64,000 bases of DNA, taken from Stigmatella aurantiaca DW4/3-1. Its GTDB lineage: Bacteria; Myxococcota; Myxococcia; Myxococcales; Myxococcaceae. Below the pieces are notes generated by a model, which was not told where the DNA came from, did not search any database, and was given only the letters and a program-made list of their open reading frames with translations. A program made the position numbers and the translations under genes. The stretch lies in assembly GCF_000165485.1 (NCBI RefSeq), contig NC_014623.1, positions 2,871,501 to 2,935,500 of the forward strand, given 5' to 3'. Position 1 is the first letter of the stretch. Each line of letters begins with the position of its first letter. This document shows positions 48,470 through 57,670 of this stretch, in pieces.

Positions 48470-48516
48470 GTGCTTCGTGACTGCTGCGTCACGAAGCACC
48501 CTGACAGCCATGTCAG
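48470..48516 (-). terminator. Tandem hairpins after the alpha-amylase gene
   Basis: GTGCTTCGTGAC and GTCACGAAGCAC form a perfect 12-bp stem with a 6-nt loop (48470-48499). A second small hairpin CTGACA/TGTCAG lies at 48501-48516. Both follow the amylase stop within 55 nt; the T-run is weak (ATTTCG). Confidence 0.7.
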
Positions 48517-48523
48517 GCTTGGG

Positions 48524-49789
48524 TCACTTCGTCCACACCGCGTAGTTGTTGCCGGACGTGGCGAGCGTCCAGCCCGAGCCCGAGGGCGACCAGTCACCCG
48601 GGCCGAGCTTCATCGCCAGGGTGCCGCTGGTGCCGGTGATGAGGGCGGCATACCGGCTGCTGTCGGCCACCTGGATGCTCACGGCCGATGAGGAGTGGAC
48701 CCCCTTGGACTTGCGGATGGCCATCAGCTTTTTGATGTCCGTGGCAAGGCCCCAATCATAGAAGTGGACCCAGTAGACACACGGAACCCCTGGGTGGGTC
48801 AGGATATAGGCATAGCCCTGCATGACCTTGTCACTGGGAAAGGGCCAGTGGTTCTGGCCTCCGCTCGGGGTGCTGGGGCCAGTGTCATGGTTGTCGATGA
48901 AGGTCACCGACTTGGCCGCCCACCAGCCGATGGCCCCGGCGGGCTTGCCCGAGCTGTCCTTCAGCCGCCAGAACTCGTTGTACTGGACGGCCTGCTGGAG
49001 GAGGCCCTTGGTGGTGAAGTCGAACGCCGTCGACTTGCCGCCCGTGGCGTCGATCCAATTCATGATCTGCTGACGGTGGGCGTCGGGATTGGCCAGGTTC
49101 AGGTCCGTCCACAGCTCGCCCACGGAGAAGTAGGGGACGGTGGCGGTGTTGTAATTGCCGACGTATGAGCCGTTGAAGCCCTTCACGTAGTCATAGCGCC
49201 AGCCGTCATAGCCGATGTTGGACTTGAGCCCGTTCATCCAGTTCTTGAGATCGCCCTGGACGGTGGCGTTGGTGTGGTCCAGGTCGCGGGCGGCGCCATA
49301 GCCATCCCCGGTGTCGGCGTTGCCCGTGGCGCCCGTCCACTCATCCCCTCGCGTGACAGCCCAGGAGCCCCAGGTGGGGTTGGTGAAGTCAGCCCAGTTG
49401 GCGGTCCCCACGCGGTGGTTGATGACAATGTCGGCGAGGGCCTTCACCTTGTAGGTATGCAGGGCGCCGATGGCCGACCGGAGCTGCGAGTCATTGCCGT
49501 ACCGGCTGGTCTGCACGCTGAGCTGTCTGGGCAGGTAGCCTTCGTTGGAAGCCGCATCGCTGCTGGGCGGCAGCCACACCATGGTGAAGCCGCTGGCGCC
49601 GATGTCGGAGGCCTTGTTCTGGATGACGCCCCACCAGGGGGACGTCTGGTAGGAATACCAGTGGAAGCCCTGGAGCATCACGTCGCCGCTGTTGCCATCC
49701 ATCGGCCCCGCGAAGGCGGCCGGAGACGCGGCGAGCCCCAGCGCCCACGACAGGAACAGCACTCCACCCAGGACCTTCTTCTTGAACAT
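48524..49789 (-). CDS. Secreted alpha-amylase (GH13, plant-type short form)
   Basis: The 421-aa product has a signal peptide ending near AFA (residue 27). The TIM-barrel signatures are all present: DIVINHR (120-126), GWRYDYVKG with nucleophile D200, GELW with acid/base E225, and FIDNHDTG with D302. The small C-terminal beta domain (YAALITGTSGTLAMKLG) resembles that of barley-type amylases (GH13_6-like). It hydrolyses internal alpha-1,4 bonds in starch or glycogen outside the cell. The size (about 390 aa mature) is typical of this subgroup. It is followed by two hairpins. Confidence 0.93.
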   Translation of the reverse strand: MFKKKVLGGVLFLSWALGLAASPAAFAGPMDGNSGDVMLQGFHWYSYQTSPWWGVIQNKASDIGASGFTMVWLPPSSDAASNEGYLPRQLSVQTSRYGNDSQLRSAIGALHTYKVKALADIVINHRVGTANWADFTNPTWGSWAVTRGDEWTGATGNADTGDGYGAARDLDHTNATVQGDLKNWMNGLKSNIGYDGWRYDYVKGFNGSYVGNYNTATVPYFSVGELWTDLNLANPDAHRQQIMNWIDATGGKSTAFDFTTKGLLQQAVQYNEFWRLKDSSGKPAGAIGWWAAKSVTFIDNHDTGPSTPSGGQNHWPFPSDKVMQGYAYILTHPGVPCVYWVHFYDWGLATDIKKLMAIRKSKGVHSSSAVSIQVADSSRYAALITGTSGTLAMKLGPGDWSPSGSGWTLATSGNNYAVWTK

Positions 49790-49923
49790 TGGCTTCTCCG
49801 GAAAATCAAAAAAAGGAGAAGAACCATTTACTGCTTTTGAGCCGGGCAGGCGAGCAAGCGGGTGTGTCGCGGTGTGTCAATTCACCCGGTGCGACAAAGA
49901 GGCGAAAGGCCCGGGGGGCGGCC

Positions 49924-51096
49924 TCAGTGGGAGGGCTTGGGGGGCTCATCCAAGTCCGTGAGGAGGTTGGACACCTTCCAGGCTTCCTCCTCGGGTGAGG
50001 GGGAAGGGGCGGCGGGAGGAGCCGCTTCCGCCAGACGGGCGGAAGTCCGGCCATAGTCTCGCTGGTAGATGCGCACCACCGAGAGGAAGAAGGCGACGAT
50101 GAGCGGCCCCAGCAGCAGGCCGATGGCGCCGAAGACGGCGAGGCCTCCGAGCAGGGCGAAGAAGACAATGGCCCCGTGCATGTTCATGCCGCGCCGCGCG
50201 AGCAGAGGCTTCACGACGTTGTCGGCCAGACCCACGACGATGATGCCCCAGAGGGCCAGCACGAGGGCGGCCACGGGATGACCGGTGGCGAGCAACAGCA
50301 CGGCCGCGGCCACACACACCACGGCGGCGCCAATGGCGGGGATCAGGGCGAAGAAGAACGTCACGGCTGCGAAGAACACCGGCACCGGGACGCCCGTGAT
50401 GAAGAAGCCCACCAGGGCCGCCAGGGCCTGGACACCGGCCGTGGCGAGGGTGGACGACAGGACGGAGCGGGTCACCCCGCGGAATTCGGTCAGCAGCTCC
50501 GTCGTCTGCCCGCGCCGCAGTGGGGACACGCTCTCAATCCACGCAACCAGCTGTTTGCCCTCCACCAGCAGGAAGTAGAAGGCGATGAGCATCATGACGG
50601 CCTGGAAGGCCAGGGAGCCCGTGGCGGCCACGAGTCCGCCGAACGTGTGGGCAGCCGTGGCGCCCTGGGACGACACCTGCTCCTGCAGCGTCTGCCAGAG
50701 GCCGGCACTTTCTGCCTGGAAGCGGTCGAGCAGCCGGCCGACCGGGCCCTGAAGACGCCCCGGGACGTAGGTCATCAGCCCTTCCAGGCCCCGGTTCTGG
50801 ATGATGCCCGCGACGAACTGCACGCCCTTGATCACCTCGGAGACAATGAAGGCCGTGAGGGCGGCGATGGGGGCCAGGAGGGCGAAAACGAAGCCCACGC
50901 AGATGAGCCCCGCCGACAGCCCTCTCCTTCCGCGCAGACGCCGCGTCAGCCACGTCTGCATGCCCTGAAAGGCCCCGGCCAGCACGGCGGCCAGGAAGAA
51001 GGCTTCGAAGAAGGGAGAGGCGACCAGCAGCAGCAGGGCGATGGACAGGAGAATGAGTCCCACAAAGACACGCCGGGCACCTTGTTCAGTGGCCAT
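49924..51096 (-). CDS. AI-2E family transporter, copy 2
   Basis: The 390-aa protein is clearly paralogous to the product at 35659-36750. It shares ARRVFVGLILLSI, the motif FALIPAIGAAVVC, the GLLLGPLIVAFF stretch and the C-terminal VRIYQRDYGR. Around eight membrane segments surround a soluble helical part. A C-terminal extension of about 40 residues is absent from copy 1. The start is placed at MATEQGARRVF, which aligns with copy 1, although no clear ribosome site precedes it. Substrate is unknown. Confidence 0.87.
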   Translation of the reverse strand: MATEQGARRVFVGLILLSIALLLLVASPFFEAFFLAAVLAGAFQGMQTWLTRRLRGRRGLSAGLICVGFVFALLAPIAALTAFIVSEVIKGVQFVAGIIQNRGLEGLMTYVPGRLQGPVGRLLDRFQAESAGLWQTLQEQVSSQGATAAHTFGGLVAATGSLAFQAVMMLIAFYFLLVEGKQLVAWIESVSPLRRGQTTELLTEFRGVTRSVLSSTLATAGVQALAALVGFFITGVPVPVFFAAVTFFFALIPAIGAAVVCVAAAVLLLATGHPVAALVLALWGIIVVGLADNVVKPLLARRGMNMHGAIVFFALLGGLAVFGAIGLLLGPLIVAFFLSVVRIYQRDYGRTSARLAEAAPPAAPSPSPEEEAWKVSNLLTDLDEPPKPSH

Positions 51097-51342
51097 GAGG
51101 GAAGATGGGGCCACTGGCAGGCAGGAGGAAGGAGCCCAGGAGGCTCTTCTCCCTCGCCTGCCATGGGAACCATGGCTGGCCGCTTGCTCTTCAGGTGGAC
51201 AGGCGCGTGGAGGAGGTTGTCGCGGGGTTCAGTCGATTCTTCCGATTCTTGAAAGAATGGCTTCCGGCGAGGAGCGATTCGAACGGGTTCTGCAAGAGCC
51301 TATACCTTGGGACGAGTCCGCACATTCTCAAGGAACCAACCC

Positions 51343-52260
51343 ATGCCTTCGTCTCAGTTGAGCCACCGCGCAGCCCTTCCTGCACCCTCGATCCCCACCA
51401 TCCGTTACCGGACGGCCAAGATTGACGGCGTCGAACTCTTCTACCGTGAGGCAGGCGCTGCCGAGGCGCCGGCCGTGGTGCTGCTGCATGGCTTCCCCAC
51501 GTCCTCGCATATGTTCCGCAACCTCATCCCAGCGCTCGCGGACCGTTATCGCGTGATTGCTCCGGATTACCCTGGCTTCGGCCAGAGCGCCATGCCGGAT
51601 CGCAAGCAGTTCACCTACAGCTTCGCGCGTTTCGCGGAGCTGATCGATGGTTTGCTGAGCCAGTTGGGGGCAAACCGCTACGCACTCTATGTCATGGACT
51701 ATGGCGCGCCCGTTGGCTTCCGGCTGGCCTTGAAGCATCCTGAGCGCATCTCTGCCCTCGTCATTCAAAATGGCAATGCCTATGAGGAAGGATTGACGGC
51801 ATTCTGGGATCCGCTCAAGGCCTATTGGGCGGACGGGTCGTCTCGGCACCGCGATGCCTTGCGCGCGATGTTGACCTTGTCCACAACCCGGTTTCAGTAC
51901 ACCGATGGTGTCCGGGATGTGTCACGGATCTCTCCCGACACGTGGGTGCATGATCAGGTGTTGCTGGACCGTCCGGGCAACGCGGAGATCCAGCTCGACC
52001 TCTTCTACGATTACCGCACGAACGTTGCGCTCTATCCTGCGATCCAGGCCTACTTTCGCGAGCACCAGCCACCGGCACTCATCGCTTGGGGGCAGAATGA
52101 CCAGATTTTCCCCGCCAGTGGAGCCCACGCCTATCTCAAGGATCTGCCCGGCGCGGAGTTCCACCTTCTTGATACGGGCCACTTCGCCCTCGAGGACCAA
52201 GGAGATGAAATCGCAGGGTTGATGCTCGACTTTCTCGGGCGGAAAGTTCCGGGAAGCTGA
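51343..52260 (+). CDS. Alpha/beta hydrolase, haloalkane dehalogenase/epoxide hydrolase-like
   Basis: The 305-aa enzyme begins at an ATG with AAGGA 8 nt upstream. It has the oxyanion-hole motif [14 protein letters not shown], an Asp nucleophile in the position [11 protein letters not shown] and the catalytic His in [10 protein letters not shown]. An Asp rather than a Ser nucleophile points to hydrolysis of C-Cl, C-F or epoxide bonds. The fold is also used by many promiscuous lipophilic hydrolases. Its 3' end is overlapped on the other strand by the last 130 nt of the dioxygenase frame. Confidence 0.82.
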   Translation: MPSSQLSHRAALPAPSIPTIRYRTAKIDGVELFYREAGAAEAPAVVLLHGFPTSSHMFRNLIPALADRYRVIAPDYPGFGQSAMPDRKQFTYSFARFAELIDGLLSQLGANRYALYVMDYGAPVGFRLALKHPERISALVIQNGNAYEEGLTAFWDPLKAYWADGSSRHRDALRAMLTLSTTRFQYTDGVRDVSRISPDTWVHDQVLLDRPGNAEIQLDLFYDYRTNVALYPAIQAYFREHQPPALIAWGQNDQIFPASGAHAYLKDLPGAEFHLLDTGHFALEDQGDEIAGLMLDFLGRKVPGS

Positions 52261-53042
52261 CGTGCTTTTCCCATGAAACTGCGGCGGTTTGACACGAGCC
52301 CCCAGGTGCGATGGCTCGCTGGGTCATCAGGAGGAGGCTGCGCCATGAATCGTGGCCGTGTGCCGCGGTGGGGCTGGGCTGAATGAACGAGGAAAGGGTG
52401 ACACAGGTAGACGGTGCCAGCCTCGCCCGTGGCGAGTGATTCTGGGCAGTCCGCGGTTTCATGGAACCCGTTCATTGCCATCTCTCGCAGCGTGAGCCCA
52501 CCCTCCCCGAAGGGGGCCAGCAGGCGTGCCATGTGAAGGTGCGAGCCGGACCGGATGCGGGTGGGCGCGTCTGTCTCACCTACGTCCGAGAACAAGAAAA
52601 GCATCAAGAGCGCGCGCCCTTTCGAGGTGACGTTCGCCCGCCACGACATGAAATCCGGGCTCTCGAAGTCGAAGCTCACGTCGATATGCCACCCCGCATC
52701 GCCAGGGTCCTCCGGAGATGGAAAGCGCACCGGAAAATTTCCCATGCTGCGGCAGGGCAGCCAGCGGCCCTCTCCCGCGAGCTGGTCAAAAGCTGCGTGC
52801 AAAACGGGCGTGTTGGCAGCCTCGATGAAGGGCTTCTCTGCGTACATTCCCAGCCGGATAACTGGCTTCGTCCATGTTCCAGGATCGTCCGGATCGCAGC
52901 CTGTGTCTCGCCAGAGGCGGGTCCGCGCCTCATCCGCGAGGGTGCGCGGAAAGGCGTGGTCAATCCTGACAAAACCGTTCCGGACAAACTGATCCACGTG
53001 CGCGCCGGTCAGGACGCGCGGCTTCTTACCAGGGGTCGACAT
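52131..53042 (-). CDS. Phytanoyl-CoA dioxygenase family protein with altered C-terminus
   Basis: Residues 1-235 match Fe(II)/2-oxoglutarate-dependent phytanoyl-CoA dioxygenase-like proteins. The metal ligands are in GWHIDVSF (HxD) and the distal His in [13 protein letters not shown]. From residue 236 onward, about 67 residues are low-complexity basic sequence read from the antisense of the hydrolase gene. This means the native C-terminus and stop have been lost, by a frameshift or by a junction near 52330. The enzyme may therefore be inactive or changed. The start and ligands are otherwise good. Confidence 0.7.
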   Translation of the reverse strand: MSTPGKKPRVLTGAHVDQFVRNGFVRIDHAFPRTLADEARTRLWRDTGCDPDDPGTWTKPVIRLGMYAEKPFIEAANTPVLHAAFDQLAGEGRWLPCRSMGNFPVRFPSPEDPGDAGWHIDVSFDFESPDFMSWRANVTSKGRALLMLFLFSDVGETDAPTRIRSGSHLHMARLLAPFGEGGLTLREMAMNGFHETADCPESLATGEAGTVYLCHPFLVHSAQPHRGTRPRFMAQPPPDDPASHRTWGLVSNRRSFMGKARQLPGTFRPRKSSINPAISSPWSSRAKWPVSRRWNSAPGRSLR

Positions 53043-53051
53043 GATGAACGC

Positions 53052-53306
53052 TCACACGATTGAGGTCAGCAGCAACTCCCTCCTCGGGAGCGCTGGCCAT
53101 GAACCTTCCAGCGCGAAATGCGCCAGCTTCCAGCTTGACGAACGGGCGGGACCCGTCAGGCCAGGAAGAACGTGGAGGCGATGCAGAAAGAACTCATCAT
53201 CACGTTGACGTTCATACCATTCGAACGGGCTCACGGCAACGGCTGCGGCCGGGCCCTGTGGGCGGGCGATGCCCGGAAGCGCAGGATGCGTCGCGTGACG
53301 ACGCAC
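53052..53306 (-). CDS. Possible small hypothetical ORF upstream of the dioxygenase gene
   Basis: An 84-aa frame (containing EWYERQRDDEFFLHRLHVLPG) ends 9 nt before the dioxygenase start. I recognise no family. Its composition could reflect real coding or a gene fragment in this damaged region. It is listed with low confidence. Confidence 0.25.
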   Translation of the reverse strand: MRRHATHPALPGIARPQGPAAAVAVSPFEWYERQRDDEFFLHRLHVLPGLTGPARSSSWKLAHFALEGSWPALPRRELLLTSIV

Positions 53307-53414
53307 ACCACCCGCCCTTCCAGCGCATGAAGCCCGTGTTGCTGGCAGAACGCGTCATCAGCAGAAGGACGCTCGCCTTCCAGCGGGAATGAAGGGGCCT
53401 GTGGAGAAACTAAG
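53307..53414. other. Gene-free flank left of the insertion sequence
   Basis: No gene or strong signal is visible here, apart from the TAA triplet at 53412-53414 that touches the left end of the IS and recurs at its right end. Confidence 0.4.
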
Positions 53415-54295
53415 AGCGCCTAACAAAAGTAAGGTTTGAAAGGGAGGGTGGACGGAAGCCAGGCCCATGAACACTTGGGCTTCATGGTTCGCGATCTCGT
53501 ACCGGATGCGCTGTGGGAGCGAGTCGTTCCGCTGCTTCCAGCTCCCAAGAAGAAGAAGAAGCCCGGCCGCCCCCGGGTTGATGAGCGAGCCGCCTTGGAG
53601 GCCATCGTCTTCGTGCTCAGGACCGGCATTCCCTGGGAGATGCTGCCGACCAAGCAGTTCGGCCTGTCGGGGATGACGGCTTGGCGACGCCTGGAGCAAT
53701 GGACACGTGCCGGAGTGTTCGAGCAGCTCCAGCGACTGCTGCTCAACGAGCTGGGCCAGCGCGGCCAAGTGGACTTCAGCCGTGCCTCGATCGACTCCTC
53801 GACGGTGCGAGCCTCCAAAGGGGGGCCCTCACGGGCAAGAACCCGACGGACCGAGCGAAGGCGGGCAGCAAACATCATCTTCTTGTCGACAGAAGAGGGC
53901 TTCCGCTGGCCGAGAGTCTGACGGGAGCCAACGTCCATGACACGCGCGAGCTGTTCCCTCTGCTGGAGGCCGTGCCCAAGGTGAGGCAGCCGCGCGGTCC
54001 TCCCCGTCACCGGCCCGACAAGCTGCATGCCGACAAGGCGTACGCGTCGCGCAAGAACCGTCGCGGCCTGCGTCGGCGCGGCATCACTCCACGCATCGCA
54101 CGGCCCGGCATCGAGTCGAAGCAACGGCTGGGACAGCACCGGTGGGTGGTGGAGCGGACCAACGCGTGGCTTCACCGGCAGCGGCGTCTGCGCGTGCGCG
54201 ATGAACGGCGCGATGATGTCCACTTCGGCCTCCTTGTTCTGGGCTGCTGCCTGATCCTCTTCCGGGCCCTTAATCCTGACTTTTGTTAGGCGCTC
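53415..54295 (+). mobile_element. Complete IS5-family (IS427-group-like) insertion sequence, 881 bp
   Basis: The ends are imperfect inverted repeats starting GAGCGCCTAACAAAAGT on each side; the next bases are AAGG on the left and CAGG on the right. A TAA triplet flanks both ends (53412-53414 and 54296-54298) and fits a short target-site duplication. Inside is one transposase in two overlapping frames joined by a slippery run. All parts look intact, so the copy may still be active or recent. It has inserted beside a truncated CYTH-domain gene and a damaged dioxygenase gene. Confidence 0.88.
53484..54289 (+). CDS. IS5-family transposase made by a programmed -1 frameshift
   Basis: The first frame runs from 53484 to a stop at 53921. 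It carries the DUF4096-type N-terminal domain (LVPDALWERVVPLLP, GRPRVDERAALEAIVFVLRTG, WRRLEQWTRAG). At the A3G6 run AAAGGGGGG (53817-53825) a -1 shift joins ASKGG to ALTGKNPTDRAKAGSKHHLL in the second frame, which continues to 54289. The fused protein of about 269 aa has the DDE catalytic set: SIDSS, DKAY and VERTNAWLHR. Without the shift the first frame ends after an unrelated 30-residue tail. No inactivating mutation is seen. Confidence 0.87.
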
Positions 54296-54301
54296 TAAAG
54301 A

Positions 54302-54540
54302 GGTGTTGCAGGACGTCGTCTCCGACGGCAAACGCGCGGCACATCCTCCAGTCCGCGCCTCGAAGCGGTGGATGAAGGTCGCCAGACGGTCGGCGGTGAA
54401 ACACTCGCGTGGAATCCCCGTGGCGCGGATGGCGTGTTCGATGGTTTCGGGGGGCCCCTCCACCTCGACGAGCATGTCCATGCGTGGGAACTGCTCGAAG
54501 CGAAGTGTGGCATCACCATATGTGAACCGTTTGACACCAA
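54302..54540 (-). pseudogene. Truncated CYTH-domain (class IV adenylate cyclase-like) remnant
   Basis: The minus strand encodes RFTYGDATLRFEQFPRM, then DMLVEVEGPPETIEHAI and FTADRLATFIHRFEARTG. This resembles the C-terminal half of CYTH-type proteins (class IV adenylate cyclase/triphosphatase). The N-terminal half is missing where the crotonase gene begins. The sequence beyond EARTG is not recognisable up to the IS5 element, which abuts the 3' side. It is too short to be functional. Confidence 0.5.
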
Positions 54541-54625
54541 CCGGGGCAGATGGCAGACGGGCGTTCGCGCAACGGCCTGTAGGTAAGCTGTTCGCGCCGC
54601 CTCGCCCCAACCCTGGAGTGTCACC

Positions 54626-55405
54626 ATGACTTCGCTCGTGACTGAAGAGACCGATGGCCATGTCCGCAAGATCGGCCTGAACCGCCCCGAGAAGCGGAAC
54701 GCGATGAACATTGCCTTCTTCGAACAGCTCTCGGCGGCCTTCGCGCGGGCCGAGGCAGATGAAGCCGTTCGCGTGACGGTGCTCTTTGCCCACGGTCCGA
54801 TGTTCACCGCAGGCCTCGACCTCATGGATGTGTTCCCGCGCCTTGGCGAGGCCGATGTCTTGTTCCGCTCGGCAGGGGTAGATCCCTGGGGCACGCATGG
54901 CCCCTCGCGCACCAAGCCGCTCATCGTCGCGGTGCACGGCAAGTGCCTCACGCTTGGCGTCGAGCTGATGCTCGCCGGTGACATCTCCATTGCCTCCGAG
55001 GACGCCACGTTCGAGCAGATTGAAATTGATCGCGGCATCTTCCCGTTCGGTGGCGGGACGGCTCGCTGGGTGCAGACGATGGGGTGGGGAAACGCGATGC
55101 AGTACCTCCTCACCGGCGATGCACTCGATGCGCGCGAGGCGCACCGGTTGGGGCTCGTGCAGCGTGTCGTGGCCCGGGAGGCGCTCATGGAGACGGCGAT
55201 GGGGCTCGCCAAGCGCATCGCGTCGAAGCCTCCCCTGGCCATCCAGGCGACCCTCGAGAGCGCGCGTACCGCCGTGCTGGAGGGAGAACGCGCTGCGGCC
55301 GCGAAGCTGTTCCCCGCCGTCATGCGGCTCGCCGCGACCGAGGACGTCCAAGAGGCCCTCACGGCCTTCATGGAGCGGCGGCCCGCCACCTTCCGCGGCC
55401 GCTAG
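54626..55405 (+). CDS. Enoyl-CoA hydratase/isomerase (crotonase superfamily)
   Basis: The 259-aa protein has the crotonase oxyanion-hole segments MFTAGLDLMDVF (about 55-66) and KCLTLGVELMLAGDISIAS (about 110-128), and the later EIDRGIFPFGGGTARW. A GGAG lies 7 nt before the ATG. It acts on acyl-CoA double bonds. The oxyanion-region residues differ from classical hydratases (GLDLMDVF with no catalytic Glu164 seen by eye), so isomerase or lyase activity is possible. No beta-oxidation partner is adjacent. Confidence 0.85.
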   Translation: MTSLVTEETDGHVRKIGLNRPEKRNAMNIAFFEQLSAAFARAEADEAVRVTVLFAHGPMFTAGLDLMDVFPRLGEADVLFRSAGVDPWGTHGPSRTKPLIVAVHGKCLTLGVELMLAGDISIASEDATFEQIEIDRGIFPFGGGTARWVQTMGWGNAMQYLLTGDALDAREAHRLGLVQRVVAREALMETAMGLAKRIASKPPLAIQATLESARTAVLEGERAAAAKLFPAVMRLAATEDVQEALTAFMERRPATFRGR

Positions 55406-55426
55406 AGAGCGCACCTCTCGTCGGGC

Positions 55427-56393
55427 ATGGGAGACAGCCACAACGGGACTGCTGGAGTTCGAAGGGGCGTCTGGCCCTTGCTGGGGCTGGTTCCATGGCT
55501 TGCCGGAGCGTCCCCCGCGCCGGTGGAGCCTGCGGAGCAGTTGGTGGGAGTCTGGGGCAGCGAGCGCGTCCTCGGGCCACAGATCCGAGGGGAGCTGACA
55601 CTGGTGCGAGGTGAGGGCACCTGGCGCGCGCGCATCGCGGGATTCGACGTCCCGGCCCGGGTGGGTGGCGGGAAGATCGCAGTCGTCTTCCCGGGAGGCC
55701 AGGGCGAGTTCCAGGGCTCGCTGGAGGAGAACGGCCGACGCATCACCGGCCATTGGATTCAGCCGCGCGTGTTGATGAGCGGCATGAAGTTCGCCACGCC
55801 GGTGGAACTGCACGCGCTCCAAGCGGATGTCTGGCGGGGAGAGGTGGCGCCCCTGGAGGATCGGTTCTCGCTGTACCTGGCGGTCCAGAAGCAGCCGGAT
55901 GGCTCCGTGAGTGCGTTCATCCGCCACCCGGAGCGAAACTTCGGCAACCGGATGTTGTTCCGGGCTGCCCCTACGTCTACCAGCGGCCCATCGCAGAGGA
56001 AGACGGCTGGGTGACGGCCTCGCTTGCCGATGTCCACATGGACGTCCAGCCCATTCGCCAACTCGTGCAGCGCATCCTCGACCAGGAGCCCGGCCCGGAG
56101 GTTGATGGGCATCGCGCTGGACCAAGGGGCTCCCTTCACGGTGGACACGCCGGTCCTCTCGATGTTCCCCGAGTACAAGGGGAGGCTTTCGAACCTGGAC
56201 GTGCTCAAGCGCAAGCTCACCGTCGCCCACCTGATGACCATGTCGACGGGGCTGGCCTGTGACGATGAGGACCCGGCCTCTCGTCGTGATGTTTACCGCG
56301 GGCAACTCCAACCACGCGGCCATCTGGAGGAAGTTCCGGGAGGAACTCTTGCCCCAGTTCATCCTCGGCGCTGTGACCGCTCCTCGGCCATGA
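55427..56393 (+). pseudogene. Beta-lactamase-fold serine hydrolase broken by a frameshift and two internal deletions
   Basis: Codons from 55427 encode an N-terminal domain (AEQLVGVWGSERVLG) to about 55963, where a one-base frameshift is needed to continue as YQRPIAEEDGWVTASLADVH. Near 56100 the sequence jumps to GIALDQGAPFTVDTPVLSMF, skipping the segment that should hold the SxxK nucleophile motif. HLMTMSTGLACDDEDPAS follows. Near 56280 it jumps again to the C-terminal VVMFTAGNSNHAAIWRKF and REELLPQFILGAV, ending at 56391-56393. Each piece is coherent but lies in a different frame, so this is a decayed gene of a class C beta-lactamase-like esterase. Confidence 0.85.
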
Positions 56394-57576
56394 CCACGGA
56401 GGAGGTCAGGAAGCCTTCGAGCGCCAGAGCGATCCCGCCCATCGGAACGGCGTCTGCCCCCAAGGGGGACACTTCCAGGCGGACATCCTCGAGCAGGGGG
56501 CGCAGGGTGTGTTCCGCCAGGGCGCGCTTGAGCGTGGGCATGAGCAACTGGGCGATGACGGCAAGATTGCCTCCAAGGACGATGAGCTCGGGGTTCATGA
56601 GGTTGACGAGATGCGAGAGCGCGAACCCCAGGTGGGTGCCGACCTCGTCCAATACCTGGCGGACCTTCGGGTCGCCTTGCGCCTCGGCGACAGCCCAGAT
56701 GTCGGGCAGCGTGCGTCCAAGCTCTTCGAGGCGTGCCAGGATGGATGCCTCCGAGACATAGGTCTCCAGACAGCCCCGTTTCCCACAGCCGCAGGCGCGT
56801 CCTCCCGGAACGATGCTCAGATGGCCGACTTCGCCCGCGAACCCCCCCGTGCCCCGGTAGAGGCGGCCGTCGAGGACCAGCCCTCCTCCGACGCCGGAGT
56901 GCCCAGTGATGAAGATGAAGTTCCGGACCGTGCGGCAGATGCCGAAGAGACACTCGGCGACGGAGGCTGCGTTGGTGTCGTTGTCGACGTATACCGGAGC
57001 GTTCAGGTTTTCCTCCAGCATCGGGCGGATCTCCGAGTTCCGCCATCCCAGGTTGGGTGCAAGAACCAGCCGCCCCTCACGGTTCATCATTCCCGGGATG
57101 CCCACTCCGATCCCACGGACTTCGCGGTTCTCACCGGCTTGTGTGAGCAGCTCCTGGATTCCTTTCTGCAGCAGGGTGATCGCGCGCCGGACGTTCCGGC
57201 TCCCGTCTATCTGCATGTGCGCGAGGATCTCCCCAGCCAGGGTCGTTGCGACCATCCGGATCGTCTTGGGCTCCAATCTTGCGCCGACGAGCACGCCCGC
57301 TGATGCGGCAATGGTCAGCGCCGTCTCGGGCCGCCCCACGCGGCGCACGGAGGTGGACGCCATGCGCTCGATGAGCCCCTCCTGCTGAAGCTGGGCCACC
57401 ACCACCGAGACCGTGGCCTTGTCCAATCCCGTCAGCCGCCCCAACTCCCGCTGAGAGCTTCCTGGATTCTGACGCAACGCGTGGAACACGCGGACCCGGT
57501 TGAGCCTCCGAATGGAGGATGAGTTCATCTTCGTGGGCATTCCCGCAGTCTGCTCTACGGAATCTGGCTGGAGCAT
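56359..57576 (-). CDS. ROK-family transcriptional repressor, XylR-like
   Basis: The 405-aa regulator has an N-terminal winged HTH (SSQRELGRLTGLDKATVSVVVAQLQQEGL) and a ROK sugar-kinase-like domain with VDNDTNAASVAECLFG, GHSGVGGGLVLDGRLYRG and the zinc-binding ROK motif CGCGKRGCLET. It is transcribed divergently from xylA, so it probably represses xylA and responds to xylose. The ATG at 57576 leaves a 94-nt promoter gap; ATGs at 57618 and 57540 are alternatives. I could not find a clear operator palindrome in the gap. Its 3' end slightly overlaps the pseudogene next to it. Confidence 0.87.
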   Translation of the reverse strand: MLQPDSVEQTAGMPTKMNSSSIRRLNRVRVFHALRQNPGSSQRELGRLTGLDKATVSVVVAQLQQEGLIERMASTSVRRVGRPETALTIAASAGVLVGARLEPKTIRMVATTLAGEILAHMQIDGSRNVRRAITLLQKGIQELLTQAGENREVRGIGVGIPGMMNREGRLVLAPNLGWRNSEIRPMLEENLNAPVYVDNDTNAASVAECLFGICRTVRNFIFITGHSGVGGGLVLDGRLYRGTGGFAGEVGHLSIVPGGRACGCGKRGCLETYVSEASILARLEELGRTLPDIWAVAEAQGDPKVRQVLDEVGTHLGFALSHLVNLMNPELIVLGGNLAVIAQLLMPTLKRALAEHTLRPLLEDVRLEVSPLGADAVPMGGIALALEGFLTSSVVMAEERSQRRG

Positions 57577-57670
57577 GGTCGATTCTTGACTTCCTGGGTG
57601 ATGCCTCGTTACCGTCATATTGGTTCGACGGTCTATCTAATTCATGAACGCCATGCGGAGAGGAACGCCG

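Noticed and set aside
45178-48480. A 1100-codon plus-strand frame across the M28 and lipoprotein genes
   Set aside because: It is antisense to two genes with strong signal peptides and metal-ligand motifs, and shows no domain of its own.
57577-57670. A XylR-type operator in the ROK-xylA gap
   Set aside because: I looked for a long inverted repeat and found no convincing one, so no site is claimed.
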